Assembly: GCA_038503035.1 (NCBI GenBank)
Contig: JAVSML010024426.1
Location: 438,648-502,647, forward strand
Direction of reading: 5' to 3'
Length of the DNA stretch: 64,000 nt
From: Crocodylus rhombifer
Taxonomy: Eukaryota; Chordata; Crocodylia; Crocodylidae
The notes under the pieces were generated by a model. That model saw nothing but the letters and a program-made list of their open reading frames with translations, had not been told where the DNA came from and ran no database searches. Positions 21,436-32,060 of this stretch are shown here, one piece after another (positions within the stretch are counted from its first letter, which is position 1; every line of letters starts with the position of its first letter). Position numbers and translations under genes: made by a program.

Positions 21436-22606
21436 TGCATCTTCTCACAGCTTCATTTAAAGTGTCGCCGAATTCTCCTCGATGCTGTTTAACAGATGGC
21501 AGCAGGTCCTAATGAAATATCGAACGTTAAGTTTCAGGAAAGCAGTTAAACTTTCAGGCCCGATGACGCACCCATTCCCTGCCTGTTGGGCGATGACCTA
21601 AAATGCTGGGCATCATTCCTCCTATTCTGGGCTTCAAGAGACTTCTTCATGGCCGGAGCCGGACAGGAGGATGGGGGGCACAAAAATGTCTAGCTTAGGC
21701 ATACACACGCGTGCATTTCCCGTGGCACCTGCCTGGCACGCAAATGCTGGGCCCTGGGGATTGCACCAGGGGGGAGTTTTGCTCCCACTCTGTAAGCATG
21801 GGACTGGCATCAGTTAACGCTGCGTGACAGCAGAGGCTTCCCATTCACTTTAAGGTATCATAGGGCTGGGCCTCCCGTGCACTTAGTAGTGGTAGCCCCC
21901 CAAAAAGAGCCCCACAACAAGTGTTGTTGTCCCCTGTAATGGGGTTAGGCCTTGCAGTGCAATAGCTATGGGCTGGGGAGGCTGGGAGCAGGCCAGGCAA
22001 GGCCACGGGGATTTGGTAGCTCCGTGTCCTGCAGGAAGCTTCCTAGGGCTGCATCAGCTTTCCCACCGAGCCCCTCTGCGCTGGGGGACCAGGCCTATGG
22101 GGAGGAGGTGCGGGGCTGCAGACGTGGGTGGCAGGAGTGGGAGATGCTGGGCTGTGCACACAGCAGCTTGTCCCGCTCCCCAGGGATGCACCCGTCTCCA
22201 TCCCCTCCACAGGCCTTCAACCCCTGTGATGCTATCCGGGCTCCGGGTGCAACACAGAGAAATACCCCCCGCCAACAGAGATACCCCCAGGTGAGTGTGC
22301 AACACTGCTCCTCCCCTCCCTCTCCACCCGAGGCCCCGCGCAGCCTTGGGACTCGGCTGATAGCAAAGCATCCTGACGAGACAGGCCTTGCTGTCTTGGA
22401 CAGGAAACGCCTGTGTTACACCGTGAGGATTCCCATCAGGTCCCCAACTATAACAGCCCATCAGCTTGGGTTTCCATTATAACAGCCCGCCAGACTGGGT
22501 CGCTTGGGGGGACTTGCGAAGTGCAAGTGTACCCGGGGCGGCACGCCAAGAGGTGCCCCCTCTCCAGCTGAAGGGATCAAAGCCGGTGCACAAGCGCTGC
22601 GGGAGG
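21436..22606. other. non-coding stretch downstream of FAM162
   Basis: No confirmed gene. A splice-like unit at 22213-22290 (CCTCCACAG, 78 bp open, CCCAG|GTGAGT) could be an exon but encodes no family I recognise. Two short near-copies of TATAACAGCCC...GGG start at 22449 and 22481. Confidence 0.45.
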
Positions 22607-22982
22607 TGTAGGGACTCTCCTCCCCCTATAGAGCAGAGCCAGACCACCAATGCGGACTTAACCACGTACCTTTTAATACTGGGAACATAACAGGCATAAA
22701 TCAGAGGGGATAGTGGACACTACAACGCCCCAAGGGGCAGGATTCAACAAAGGTTAGACACTTACAATCACTGACAAAAAACAGGGTTAACAAAATACAA
22801 GACACAAACAGCAGAACAAGCAATACGGGTTGGTGAAATATAAAAAGGCACACAATGCAAAATGTCAAGTAAACACGGGGCCTTGGTACCTGGAGGGGAA
22901 GAAAGGGGGGAAAACACAATGGCCCCTTTCCACTGCAAGAAGATTTGCTTCTTGTTATCCCACCTACCCCAGGTCACCTCAG

Positions 22983-22999
22983 CTGGGACTTGAACCCAG
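22983..22999 (-). other. tRNA T-arm-like hairpin inside the LTR-like element
   Basis: On the minus strand CTGGG-TTCAAGT-CCCAG is a perfect 5-bp-stem T-arm with a B-box-type GGTTCAAGTCC. A D-arm-like GGCTGCACGGCAGAGC lies 5' of it at about 23022-23037. This may be a decayed tRNA-derived SINE within the element or chance. The acceptor stem does not pair well. Confidence 0.35.
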
Positions 23000-23480
23000 A
23001 TCTCCCCCAGGGTAGGAGAAGCTCTGCCGTGCAGCCAGCACCATGGGTGACACTGCTCCAGGCTGCGAGGGGTCTTCACCCTCCCGGAGCCCCGGCCTCA
23101 CGTCGAGCTGCCTGGCCTCCGACTGGAGGGGCTGGAAGCAGGGCTGGGGACCCCTCAGGCCGCCGCGCAGATCCTGGCGGGAGCGGGGGAGCCTCGTGCT
23201 GGCCGCAGCCTCTCCCCGGGGACCCTGGAGCCCAGCGGGGCCTCTCCTGCCGGCCGCACGCCGCGCTGCGGAGGGGCCCGCTGCTGCCTGCGGGTCCTGC
23301 TCTTTCAGGCTCTTCCGGGGCACTGCTCCTGCCCCACTGGGCCAGCTCTTGCCAGCTCTGTGAAGCTCCTTCCTTGTTGTCCCTCGCTGGTCTCTCCCCC
23401 GGCTGCCCCTTTTATTCCCCTCCAGGTGACCCCGGGGTCAATCGGGGACCCAGGGGGAGGGGGCAAGTCTCTTGGGCCTG

Positions 23481-23635
23481 ATTGGTGCGGAAAGGGAATC
23501 CCAAATCCTCCAATCATCTTTTACCCCTTCAAAGCCCCTGGGCCAAATCATTACCAGATTGGTGCGGAAAGGGAATCCCAAGTCCTCCAATTGTCTTTTG
23601 CCCTTTCAAACCCCCCGGGGCCAGGTCACTGCCAG
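23481..23635. repeat. 77-bp direct repeat, two copies
   Basis: Copies start at 23481 and 23558 with ATTGGTGCGGAAAGGGAATC and continue with 'ctccaat(c/t)' and 'cccttc/cctttcaaa' for about 77 bp. Each holds CCAAT-type boxes on the minus strand (CCGCACCAAT), so they look like a duplicated enhancer or promoter block of the LTR-like element. Confidence 0.92.
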
Positions 23636-23648
23636 CCAGCCCCTCACA

Positions 23649-25254
23649 CAACTACTGCACCGGGTAAATCATCTGCAAGGGCTGTCTGCAGGACCATGCA
23701 TTTGAATAGGTAACGATTGCAAATGATGGAGGTAAGTGAGGGTAAGTGATGTAAAAGCCACGGGGAGCAGGAGTGCTGGCTGTCTCCCTCGCACGGGCGT
23801 CTCGCGGCAGTAACCGCAGGTGCCACAAGAGGATGTTGCAGCGCCGGCGTTGCTCAGGCACCTCGGTCGGGAACTTCTGCGTCTTCAGAGAGGTTTCATC
23901 CTGTGCTTGCAGAGCCCTTTGAAACCCCTTAATGAAAAGCCCCTCGTTACTGCAGTATCCTGTACCACCCTTGGTTTTTCTCTCTGTTGCTAATATGACC
24001 CTTTACAGGGGTAGAGTCGTCGCTGCGGTGTTATCCGGTGGCCGACACTTCGCCGTCCGTGTCACCAGCCCGCCCGGGGGCCGCAGGACGAACACGGCCG
24101 TGGAGCTGAGAGGTCCTGGTTGCACGCCGGCATCCTGCGAGATGCTGAGCGCACCCCTTAGTCTCTCTGCCTGAGGCGTCCCCTTGGCACAAGAAGACAA
24201 ATCGTTCCCTGCTTCATGGGCTTTTTGCAGCTTAGCATGCTCCTTTGCCTGCAGGGAGAGGCACTGCAAATATGCAGCCTTTAATAACAAGCATGGGAGA
24301 GGCTTTTCCAAAGGGCCTGGCGTGGGTCTAATGCCGTGCTCGCTGAAGCCAGTGGTTGGAGTCTCCCTGGCAGATTTAGGACCACCCCAGAGTATCTGAC
24401 GATGCCCCTCGGCCTCCGGCTGCCGGGGGCTTGCTGTCCAAGCGGGCTCGTTCGTCCGGGAGCTCGCTGCGCCCCTCGCAGCTGCAGCTGTGCCGAGCGA
24501 GACCCCCTGGAAGTGCGCAGTTCGGGGCTGGGAGCACCTGGACCTCCCCAGGGCACAGGGACATGCGGGAATGCCTGCTCCCCATGGACGGCCGTGCATC
24601 ACCGCCTGTGCCGCACAGCCTGATCTCCCCTGGTTTTGAGCACCTCCCGGCACCTACGCTAGCGACGTGTCGGTTCCCCCGCCTTTCCGTCTGACCCTCT
24701 GCACGCAGGTTTTCCCCAGATCCTAGCTCTTGCCCCAGGATCCAAGATGAGCTGTGCAATCTCATGCCTCAAATCCTCCCCAGCCCCCTCGCGGTCAGCT
24801 GTACAGATGTGCCTCCAGCCAGGAGTTGCTTTGCACATCTGGGCTGAACCAGGCTGGCGTCTACTCCCAGCCATCGGGTCTCGATACGACTCTGCCGGCA
24901 AGGCTGCCAGTGCTTCTGCAGAGGTCAGGGCCTATCTGTTGTGATTGCCTCTCACCTGCCCGGCTCCTACACACGATTGGGGGGTTCACACCTGAACCTC
25001 TGAGCAATGGATGCTTTGACAATCAAGCCGTTTAACCAGCAGGGAATGCAAGCAGGAAGCAAACGGCCGACGGCCATCGCTACAGCGCATCGCTACGCAC
25101 GTGGATCTCAGGCGAATGCGACAAAGCTGCTTTCCTCTTGGGCTTTCTCCGTCCAGGCGCCGCACGCTGGAAGCCTCTTGGAGCTGCTGCTTCGTTGCCT
25201 GCACGCAGCGTGACGCTCGCATCCTGGCTGCGCCTCGCGGCCTGCGGCGCAAGG
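23649..25254. other. non-coding stretch, no gene seen
   Basis: GC-rich. Both strands are open over 24003-24653 and 24376-24765, without motifs. I regard these frames as consequences of base composition. Confidence 0.45.
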
Positions 25255-25420
25255 TTGGGATTGGTGCACATCCAGTGCTGCTAATACTGCGCAGAAATGC
25301 AAAACTCTACAACTCTTGGTTTAGAGATGATGATATCTTTTATTAAACCAACTAAGAAATCGCAAACCTTGTCAGACTCAGGGCCCTCCTAAATACCTTT
25401 CTCCGGCCCGTATTCCCCGA
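25255..25420. mobile_element. repeat fragment pair: hAT-like piece and TTTAATAAAAGATA tail
   Basis: 25265-25375 closely matches 27045-27150 ('gcacatccagtgctgctaat', 'cagaaatgcaaaactctaca', 'atatcttttattaaaccaac'). The reverse complement carries TTAGTTGGTTTAATAAAAGA, the tail seen also at 57990 and 47105. The following 'cagactcagggccctcct' recalls the CAGTGGTTCTCAACC hAT family. It is an old composite of two elements. Confidence 0.65.
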
Positions 25421-25539
25421 CTCTGCTTCCACCTGGAGGTTTCTCAATACCTTTGTAAATCCAGGCCTAGCTCAGCCCTTGCTGCTGCAGAAGCAAGACT
25501 AAGCAATCCCTGAACTGGGGAATAAGGAGCACTCAGTCA

Positions 25540-25875
25540 TTCGGCGATCAGTGACCTCGGGCAGTTCAATGCTCACGGACTCCTGATGCTCTGCTGCACT
25601 GTCCCCTAAGCTCACCAAATCGGGGTTAAGTTAGGCCTTGTGTCTGGATTCAACCAGCTAGCAGGGTCCTTGATCCCTATGGGAATAGTTTGTTCCCTTG
25701 CTTTCCGTGGGAGGTGGATATTCAGGCTCCGGATGCTAAATTGGGGTGGCCAGCTCTGCCCATGCCCGCCCCAGAGACAGGCTCATGGTCCCGCTGACTT
25801 GGACTATGAATTCTCTAGGGCAGGGATTGTCTCTTGGGTCCGTGTGTACGGACCCTGTCACAAGTAGGGTGCTGG
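25540..25875. repeat. worn MIR/L2-like remnants
   Basis: 25549-25575 'agtgacctcgggcagttcaa' recalls the MIR gtgaccttgggcaag block. 25806-25860 (GAATTCTCTAGGGCAGGGAT then 'tgtctctt') matches the L2/MIR-type tail 'agctcc-t-gggcagggactgtctc'. Divergence is high. Confidence 0.45.
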
Positions 25876-26811
25876 TCCATACCTGCGGCTCAGGGATGCT
25901 ACAGACGTACGAAGAAAATAAAGGCGCTCACCCAGCCCCGTTCAGCGTGCACCAGGATCAGGCCAGGATTTACCGACTGTAACGTTGCTGCGTGTCACTC
26001 AGCTGGAGTAGGAGCAATTGGGAGGCTGTATAGGTGATCAAATGGGAGGCGGAAAGGGCCCGTTGCATGAGTCGTTTGCTAAATGCGATCACGGCCCATG
26101 GTTTGTATTTCTGGTCCCAGGGTGCACGTCAATGCCAGCATAACTCATCGCGGGGCAGTCATCGCTCTGCGTAGCTCATAACTCTCTGTTCGCTCTTCTG
26201 TCATTGTCTACACATTGTCCGGCAACACGTTTTATAATGCCAGGGATCTAATCCGCGCCGAGGACATTCTGTGAAGGCTGTCAAGACATCATAACTCAGC
26301 GCTGCTCCAAAGGAAATGAAACCACCAAATACTATTTAAAATTACATTAAGGGACTCACACAAGGCTTCAAAGCAAGGAAACGCAATGCCCCGCTATTGT
26401 ATTGCAGGGCACGCCACGCGAGCGAGAGTCTCCAGCAGCAAGGGATGCTACAAGCAGCAGTGACAAAGCCAAGCAGGCCGAGTGAAAGACGGTTTAAGCT
26501 GGGCTCCTAATGGAGTCTGAAAATCCCATTTAGCAATTTTATATTTTATGGTTGTTAACTTGAAATTAAGAAACGCGCAGAAGTGTGAGCGCTGCCCCGC
26601 TGCGCATCGCCGACGAGTTCCAGGACATTGCGACAGGCCTGCGAGCATCCATCTACCTCTGTGACGAGCAGCACCTTTGCAAGCTGTTAGTGTCGAGACC
26701 CTTTATGCATCGTTTCCTAACCTCTCGGTGCCCTTGTCTGACTGGAGGAAAGAAAGCTCGTGATCTCATTTAAACTGAAGTCAGAGGACGTTCGTACAGT
26801 GCTGCAACCCT
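25876..26811. other. non-coding stretch, no gene seen
   Basis: Mixed composition. 26585-26773 is open on the + strand for 62 codons but has no known motif or splice context. Nothing else recognised. Confidence 0.45.
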
Positions 26812-27045
26812 TTAAAACAGTCGTGCTCAAGCTTTTTTAGACTTCAGGCACCCCTTGTTAGACTCAAGGCCCTCCTTGGAAAATGCCAACTTTTGGTTCT
26901 CACTTGGTTTTTGGCTGCAGAAAAATACTAGAGCAATTCTCCTGTTGCAAAGAGCTCAGGAAGCCCAAGTTAGGACAGGATCTTTTTGACACTCTGGGTT
27001 CTAACTGGAAATCTCAGCATTTATCTTATGGCTCACGTGTAAATG
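26812..27045 (+). mobile_element. hAT-like element, CAGTGGTTCTCAACC family, left part
   Basis: Begins near AACAGTCGTGCTCAAGCTTT (a worn CAGTGGTTCTCAACC end), then 'agacttcaggcaccccttgt', 'gcaattctcctgttgcaaag' and 'tggaaatctcagcatttatc'. It matches the 7247 copy in order and the 34294 copy in reverse. Its right side is overrun by the repeat at 27045-27215. Confidence 0.75.
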
Positions 27046-27215
27046 TTTGCACATCCAATGCTGCTAATACTGTGCAGAAATGCAAAACTCTACGACTCTT
27101 GGTTTAGAGATGCTGGTATCTTTTATTAAACCAACTAAGAAATCGCCAAAAAAAAATTTTCTTTGCAAGCTTTCGGGCACACGTGTCCTTCTTCAGGCTG
27201 GGGATGAAATTTAAG
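27045..27215 (-). mobile_element. retroelement-type tail with TTTAATAAAAGATA
   Basis: Read on the minus strand it ends CCAGCCTGAAGAAGGACACG, TGCCCGAAAGCTTGCAAAGA, then TTAGTTGGTTTAATAAAAGA. Related pieces lie at 25320, 47105 and 57990. The wording (CCCGAAAGCTTGC ... TTGGTTTAATAAAAGATA) is that of a high-copy reptile element. I do not assign a class with confidence. Confidence 0.7.
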
Positions 27216-28426
27216 ATGGTAAAAATCCCCTTAAGAAGAAAATAAACCTAATTTTAAGCTGAAGGTGGATGCATGCTCCTCTGGGCCCATGAGATACCGA
27301 GATCACCGCTAATACTGTGTGGCACCCCCCAGCCCCCTGAAAAGTGCCTGGCGACCTGGCTGACAGTCGCTGCTGGAAAAGCATCACAGTCAGAGGAACT
27401 TTGCAACCAGAAAGGAGAAAATAAAACCAAAGCAGGCCACAAATGAAGCTCCCTGACTTGGAGGAAACTCTTACAAACCAGTGAGCTTGTCACGCAGGTC
27501 TCAAAGAGCTATCGCCCTGGACTGGGCAGGTTTGGTATGGGGTACTCCGCAGCAGATGGGATTATTTCCCCAGGCTACCGCTGCTTTGGGGCCCACGGCA
27601 GTGTTGGGGCTGCTTGATATTGCCTGTTTTCTAATAAAATGTTAAAAAAAAAAAAATGCTGCTGTAATAGCAGTGGTTCATGCACCCTTCACATACCCAC
27701 AGACTGCTGCAGTGTCCCACTGGGAGTGGGGGGCACTGGTGGGTGGGTGGCATACCCCTGCCTGGGTTTCCTTCTGCATCTTGTCATCATTGCAAGGAGC
27801 AGCGCTGCTTTGACTGCCTTCCAGGCCTCGAGGAGCTGTGGCATGGGAGCGGGACAGGATTTGATCCTGGCACGCAGACCCGGGTGGGATGTTTTGCACC
27901 CGTTTATAAAGTCTCCGCGCTCAAAGGCTGCAGAAAGGCCGCTCCAGCTTCACTGTTTAAAGACCTGTGACTTTTCAGCCGAGCAAGTCTGGCCCCGATA
28001 GTCTACTCCACCTCGCTGAAGCCAAACAGAATTAAAAGCAAATACATCCTTGTGCCAGAGCCTGCTTCTGCAGGCCCCTGCCTCGCATGCCAACCACGCA
28101 GCAAACGTGCTGGCCTGGGAAGTGATTTGCAATATTTCTTTTAGAGATGCAAACCAGAACATCTCTCCAGCCCGACTCAGTCCCCAAGTCAGACTGTCCT
28201 GGAGCTGCAGCGCGGAATGGCTCAGCCTTCTTGCTGGAGGAGGGATGAGAAGCTTGCTCCCAGCCTGGGGAGTGGGAGGCTGAAAGGTTTGCACGGGGAA
28301 GGTGTGTGTATGTGGGGGGTCAAGGGTTTCTCAGGGTAGCGTGACACAGGCTGCAGGGCAGGTGGGAGAAGGCCAGACCTCGCCCTTCCCCCACGCTGTT
28401 CACCAGTCAGCACTACCCGCTATCAT
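27216..28426. other. non-coding stretch, with AATAAA and a poly(A) run at 27631-27657
   Basis: No gene seen. TCTAATAAAATG at 27630-27641 is followed within a few bases by a run of about 13 A, the arrangement left by reverse-transcribed poly(A) RNA. The ~400 bp before it would be a 3' UTR fragment, which I do not recognise. Confidence 0.45.
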
Positions 28427-28515
28427 TAAACCCATTTTATGAGAGAGGAAACTGAGGGGCAGGCAGAAAAGCTGGCTTGCTGCGGTTTCCCAGCCAGGGC
28501 AGCAATCGAACCTGG
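28427..28515 (-). repeat. MIR-type SINE remnant
   Basis: AAACCCATTTTATGAGAGAG, 'gaaactgaggggcaggcaga', then 'gcagcaatcgaacctgg' follow the reverse complement of the MIR core and tail (cccattttacagatgaggaaactgaggc ... gattcgaacc). Confidence 0.7.
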
Positions 28516-30404
28516 CCCCAGGCCACCGCAGTGAAGTGCTGGTCCAGCATCACCCCGGGGTAGTATTTCAGCCCCGGGTCTGGCCACGGCACCAGCTGCA
28601 GCTCGTGGGCTGCAAGATGACTCCAGGTCCCGCCCAGCTGCAGCTGGTGCTGGGGAGGGTCGTTAGCGCCAGCTGGCACAGGGAGGGCCAGGAAGTTCCT
28701 AGACCCATTTTTCTTTCTTTTCCTCATATCTGAGGTTTCCACCCAGAACAGAGGCACCCTGGGAGTGTGGATCCCGAGGCCTGCTGGGAGCCATGCCCAA
28801 CAGAGCTCCTTCTTCCCTAATGAAAGAGTGACCCGGGGGGAGGCGGAGATGCTGGGGGGTCCCTGCTCCTGGAGGTAAGGGCTGAGGCAGGTGAGGCTGG
28901 GAGGAGGGTAACGAGACCCCGGCTCTCAGGGGTTGGAGTTGCATGGAAAGGGAGCTAGGGAACTGTCTTACCTCCCCCTGCCCCCACCCTGATGTGGAAG
29001 GCGGCTTGGGATTTGGAGAGAGCCAGGCCCAGAGGGAAAGGGAATGAAGAGGAGCTTGCTGGAGCCTGGTTGCACTTGGACTCGAGTCCCTGCAGGAAGG
29101 GATGGCGATGCCGGGATTTCTGGAAGCCAGACAGGAAGGGAGCACGGAGGTAGGTGTTGCGCTCGCTTCAGGCTGGCAAAGGAAGATAAACGGGTTTGCC
29201 TGTTGTTTGGGGGGGGCTTTGCCATGCGTGCATGCACGTGTGTGCACCTTTGCTAAGTATGTGTCTGCACATCTGCTCTGCGTGTGCATGCGTCGGCTAG
29301 GTGTGCATGCGTGTCTTTACTAGGCATGCACGTGTGTGTCTTCGCAATGCATCTGTTTGCACACCGGTGTCTCGGGAAGCGTACCACCAGGGCCTGATTC
29401 TGCGAAGGGGAAAGCTGGTAAGGACGGAAAAAAAGAGCTGTTCCCCTGGCTCCTTCCTTCTTTCATGCTCCCAGCTTCTCCTCAAGGCCAACTGCAATGT
29501 GTAAGGCTTCTGCAAATCAAACCCAGCCAGGGTGAGCTGGCAGGGAAGACCTTCCAGCCCCAGGTCACCCCTTTCGCACAAGCCGGGCTCTGGCAGGAAG
29601 CTCGCTGCCTGCACCCCCAGCTCACCTGAATGCAAATGGGAGCAGGGCTGTTCACGTGGGGATGTGCCTTTGTATCCTGGACGGTCAAAGGTCTGCTCTT
29701 TGTATTAGCAATAATCACACTGAGCATCCTAATTAAACTAGGAACCTGGGAATATGGTCTGTGCCTTGCCCCTGGGCGCAGTCGCACGAGCTGATGGGGC
29801 TACTTCAGTGCCCCCAAACCGGCAGCAGCGTGGTTTGGATTTGCACGTGGAAGATGCTGCATTTGTCGTTTTGAATTGTTGGGGTTTGGATGTGCACTCC
29901 TCTCACCCCCCAAAAAAAGCTTGAAGTGTGGGGGCTGATTCTGGCAGGTGAAGCGATGGGCCGTATCTCTGTGACATCCTAAAACGTGGTGCTGAGGTGC
30001 CCGGGCAGGGCTTTGATTAGGAAAGCTCGGTAGTGGGTAACTGGTCTGCGGGCTGTTCATCACCTACGTGTCGGTCTGGGCTAACGATGGACTGATGCAT
30101 TTTACTGCCCTACTTGTGTGCTGGCTCATGAAGCGCGATTGCTGAAGGGAAGCCGGCCTGCCCGCCGTGAAACAGCGTGTTTTCAATCCGTGTTGTGGTG
30201 TTTATCCGGATCCATAAAACCAGGGGCTGTTTTATGGCGCACGTCCTCTGGAGAAATACAGGGCTTTCTCGGGGGAAGTGGAGCTGAAAGCCTGAGAGGG
30301 GGGAGCAAAGAAAAGCAAGTTTGCTCATAAACCCCCGTGATGGGAAATGCAAAGGGACGTGGGTTTGTCCTAAGCCCTGCTGCAATTGTCAGCTGCAGGA
30401 ATGA
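28516..30404. other. non-coding stretch, no gene seen
   Basis: GC-rich to 29120, then a TG/CA-rich tract at 29218-29350. 29640-30060 is plain. No supported exon. The minus-strand frame 28699-29289 is rich in Pro/Ser and has no motif. Confidence 0.45.
29218..29350. repeat. degenerate GTGTGCATGC purine/pyrimidine repeat
   Basis: GCATGCACGTGTGTGCACCT, 'gcgtgtgcatgcgtcggcta', 'ggtgtgcatgcgtgtcttta' and 'aggcatgcacgtgtgtgtct' recur about every 26-32 bp. It is Z-DNA-prone and palindromic (GCATGCACGTG). Confidence 0.8.
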
Positions 30405-30551
30405 ACTCTGGGCAGGTGTTGAAGTCCCGGGTGCACAAAGCCTTGTCTAGGATGATGTAGCTGCGGCTGGGGCTGGTCCTGCTTGGAGCAGGGGGTTGGA
30501 CTGGATGTGACCCCCTGGGGTCCCCTCAGCCCTCCTTGTCTGCCATTGTGA
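30405..30551 (+). mobile_element. CR1 LINE 3' terminal fragment, + strand
   Basis: 'gttgaagtcccgggtgcaca', 'aaagccttgtctaggatgat', 'gtagctgcggctggggctgg', 'gcagggggttggactggatg' and 'cctccttgtctgccattgtg'. Lacks the upstream blocks, so it is strongly 5'-truncated. Confidence 0.93.
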
Positions 30552-31028
30552 GGAGCCTGCAGGAGGGATGTGCATGCAGGGAGCATGGAGATGGCTCGCC
30601 CTGGACCCCTGCACATGGGTGCCAGCCCAGAGCTCATCATACCATATAATATAATATAATATTATACTGCCCAGACAGCAGAGGTATTCCTTGGTGGTTG
30701 ACATCCTGCTGACTGCAGAGGCAGATATCATTTGCGTTTGAGCTCAGCCCTGGAGAAGGGTTTTTAACCCAGGCTGGAGCTGAAGGCCGATTTGCATAAT
30801 GCTTGACATAAAAGCGACAACACCTCCCACACTGCAACCCGAATGGGAGAATTTGTTCCTGCTGGTTTTTTATTTAAGCGCTTGTAACAATGGAGCGATT
30901 CGGTGTGTAAGGATACGACAACCGCTCGCTGCCGAAAAAGCTCCCACCCAGCACGTCATCGTGGCTCGCAAGAACATCTGTAAAGTTTCTGTGCCGAGAC
31001 TTCGGCACGTTTTTGGGAGAGCTCTGCA
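30552..31028. other. short AT microsatellite and non-coding DNA
   Basis: 30639-30664 is an (ATAAT)n-type run, ATATAATATAATATAATATT. The remainder is non-coding with no gene seen. Confidence 0.6.
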
Positions 31029-32060
31029 TTAGGTCTTGCCAATTTTCCCCCTCCCCTCGGCTTGCCGGGATGAGACTTGCTTAAGATTTAAACGGGTCCA
31101 GAATTTGCATGCAGCTTTTTCTTTTCCCCCTGGATACAGAAAAATCCTGGAAGTGGAAGCTTGACTTTGTGAGTCTCTGGCACCACTTTTTTGGGGGGGG
31201 ACCCCCTCTGTGCAGATAGGACGTGGAGGTGCTCTGGGTGGTGGGCATGGGACCTTCTCATCCCATGAGCACCATGTGCAGTAGAAAGCCCCCCTCCAGG
31301 AGCGAGATTTTGCCCATCTCCTGTTGGGGCCATGACTGTGGCCGTGCTTCACAGATTGATGTTGGGGGGACTTCACCCCTGGGTCCAAGGCCTCAAAGTG
31401 GTGTTGGGAGCTGCAGAGACTGGGAGCAGTGGAAGGGCCTGGTGTGCTCCTGGCAGCTGTGATGGCTCTCCGTGCCAGCGGGAGCCTCTGAATCCCCTGA
31501 GCGCTCGGCTCCCGTACCACGAGTCCCTGGGGTGACTGGGTGTCTGGGAGGGAGGGAAGAGTTTTCCCGGCAGCCCAGAGGAGAAGGAAGGTGATATCTA
31601 TGCTCCTGATTGAGGGAAGAGTTGCCCTGAAGCTTTGCACCCTCCGTGGGAAGACTTTCAACGGAGACCGTATCCTGACTGCCTCCTCGCAGCCCGCGGG
31701 GCATCGGAGCAGACGGCGGTGCCCCATGCAGGTCGTGCTCCCTCTTTCTGTGCCTCGCGTGTGCACAAAAGTCGGGGTGCCTGGCAGGCCGCATGCCGTT
31801 CTGTCGGACAACGCCGCCTTTCGTTTCTTTTGCCAACGGTGTCCCACGCTCGCTTCCCCGGCCCTTTTCTTCCCACTGCAAGCTCTATCCGGTTTCTCCC
31901 CTCTCTCATCCTGCGTGGGACTGCTTTTAAAGGGCAAGAAGGAAGGGAAGAAATAGTCAGAAATCCCCCAAACCCATCTTGAAATATTTTTTCCATCATT
32001 TTTGTTTTCTTTGTAATGATAATATTTGTTTGGTGTTTTTTTTTTTTCACATGACAACAA
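31029..32060 (-). other. orphan open reading frame, 343 codons, doubtful
   Basis: The longest uninterrupted frame in the window. It starts in a T-rich tract (A-rich on its own strand), so the N-terminus is Lys/Asn-rich; the rest is Arg/Ser/Pro-rich, as in frames read from GC-rich DNA. I see no domain, signal peptide or membrane segment, and no splice or promoter context. Other frames on both strands are also long here (31658-32155 minus, 31540-31956 plus), which points to low stop-codon density, not selection. Treat as non-coding unless transcripts or conserved orthologues say otherwise. Confidence 0.15.

Larger units (their letters stand above)
22607..23648 (-). mobile_element. LTR-like element, - strand, probable solo LTR
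   Basis: Read on the minus strand, this ~1.04-kb block has the layout of an endogenous retroviral LTR. It starts TGTGAGGGGCT and ends AGTCCCTACA (TG...CA, short inverted ends). Two 77-bp CCAAT-bearing repeats lie near its start, then a TATA-like AATAAAAGG (23408-23416), a GC-rich leader-like section, and an ATTAAA signal (22672-22677) near the 3' end. No gag, pol or env reading frame, primer-binding site or polypurine tract is next to it, so it is a solo LTR or a fragment. I cannot see a target duplication, and the ends are provisional. Confidence 0.55.

Noticed and set aside
22981..23000. TGGGACTTGAACCC as a retroviral primer-binding site on the + strand
   Set aside because: A primer-binding site begins with the complement of the acceptor stem; here the T-arm complement starts at once, and the LTR-like features run on the other strand.
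28699..29289. 196-codon minus-strand frame
   Set aside because: Pro/Ser-rich, no motif, overlapped by several other frames.
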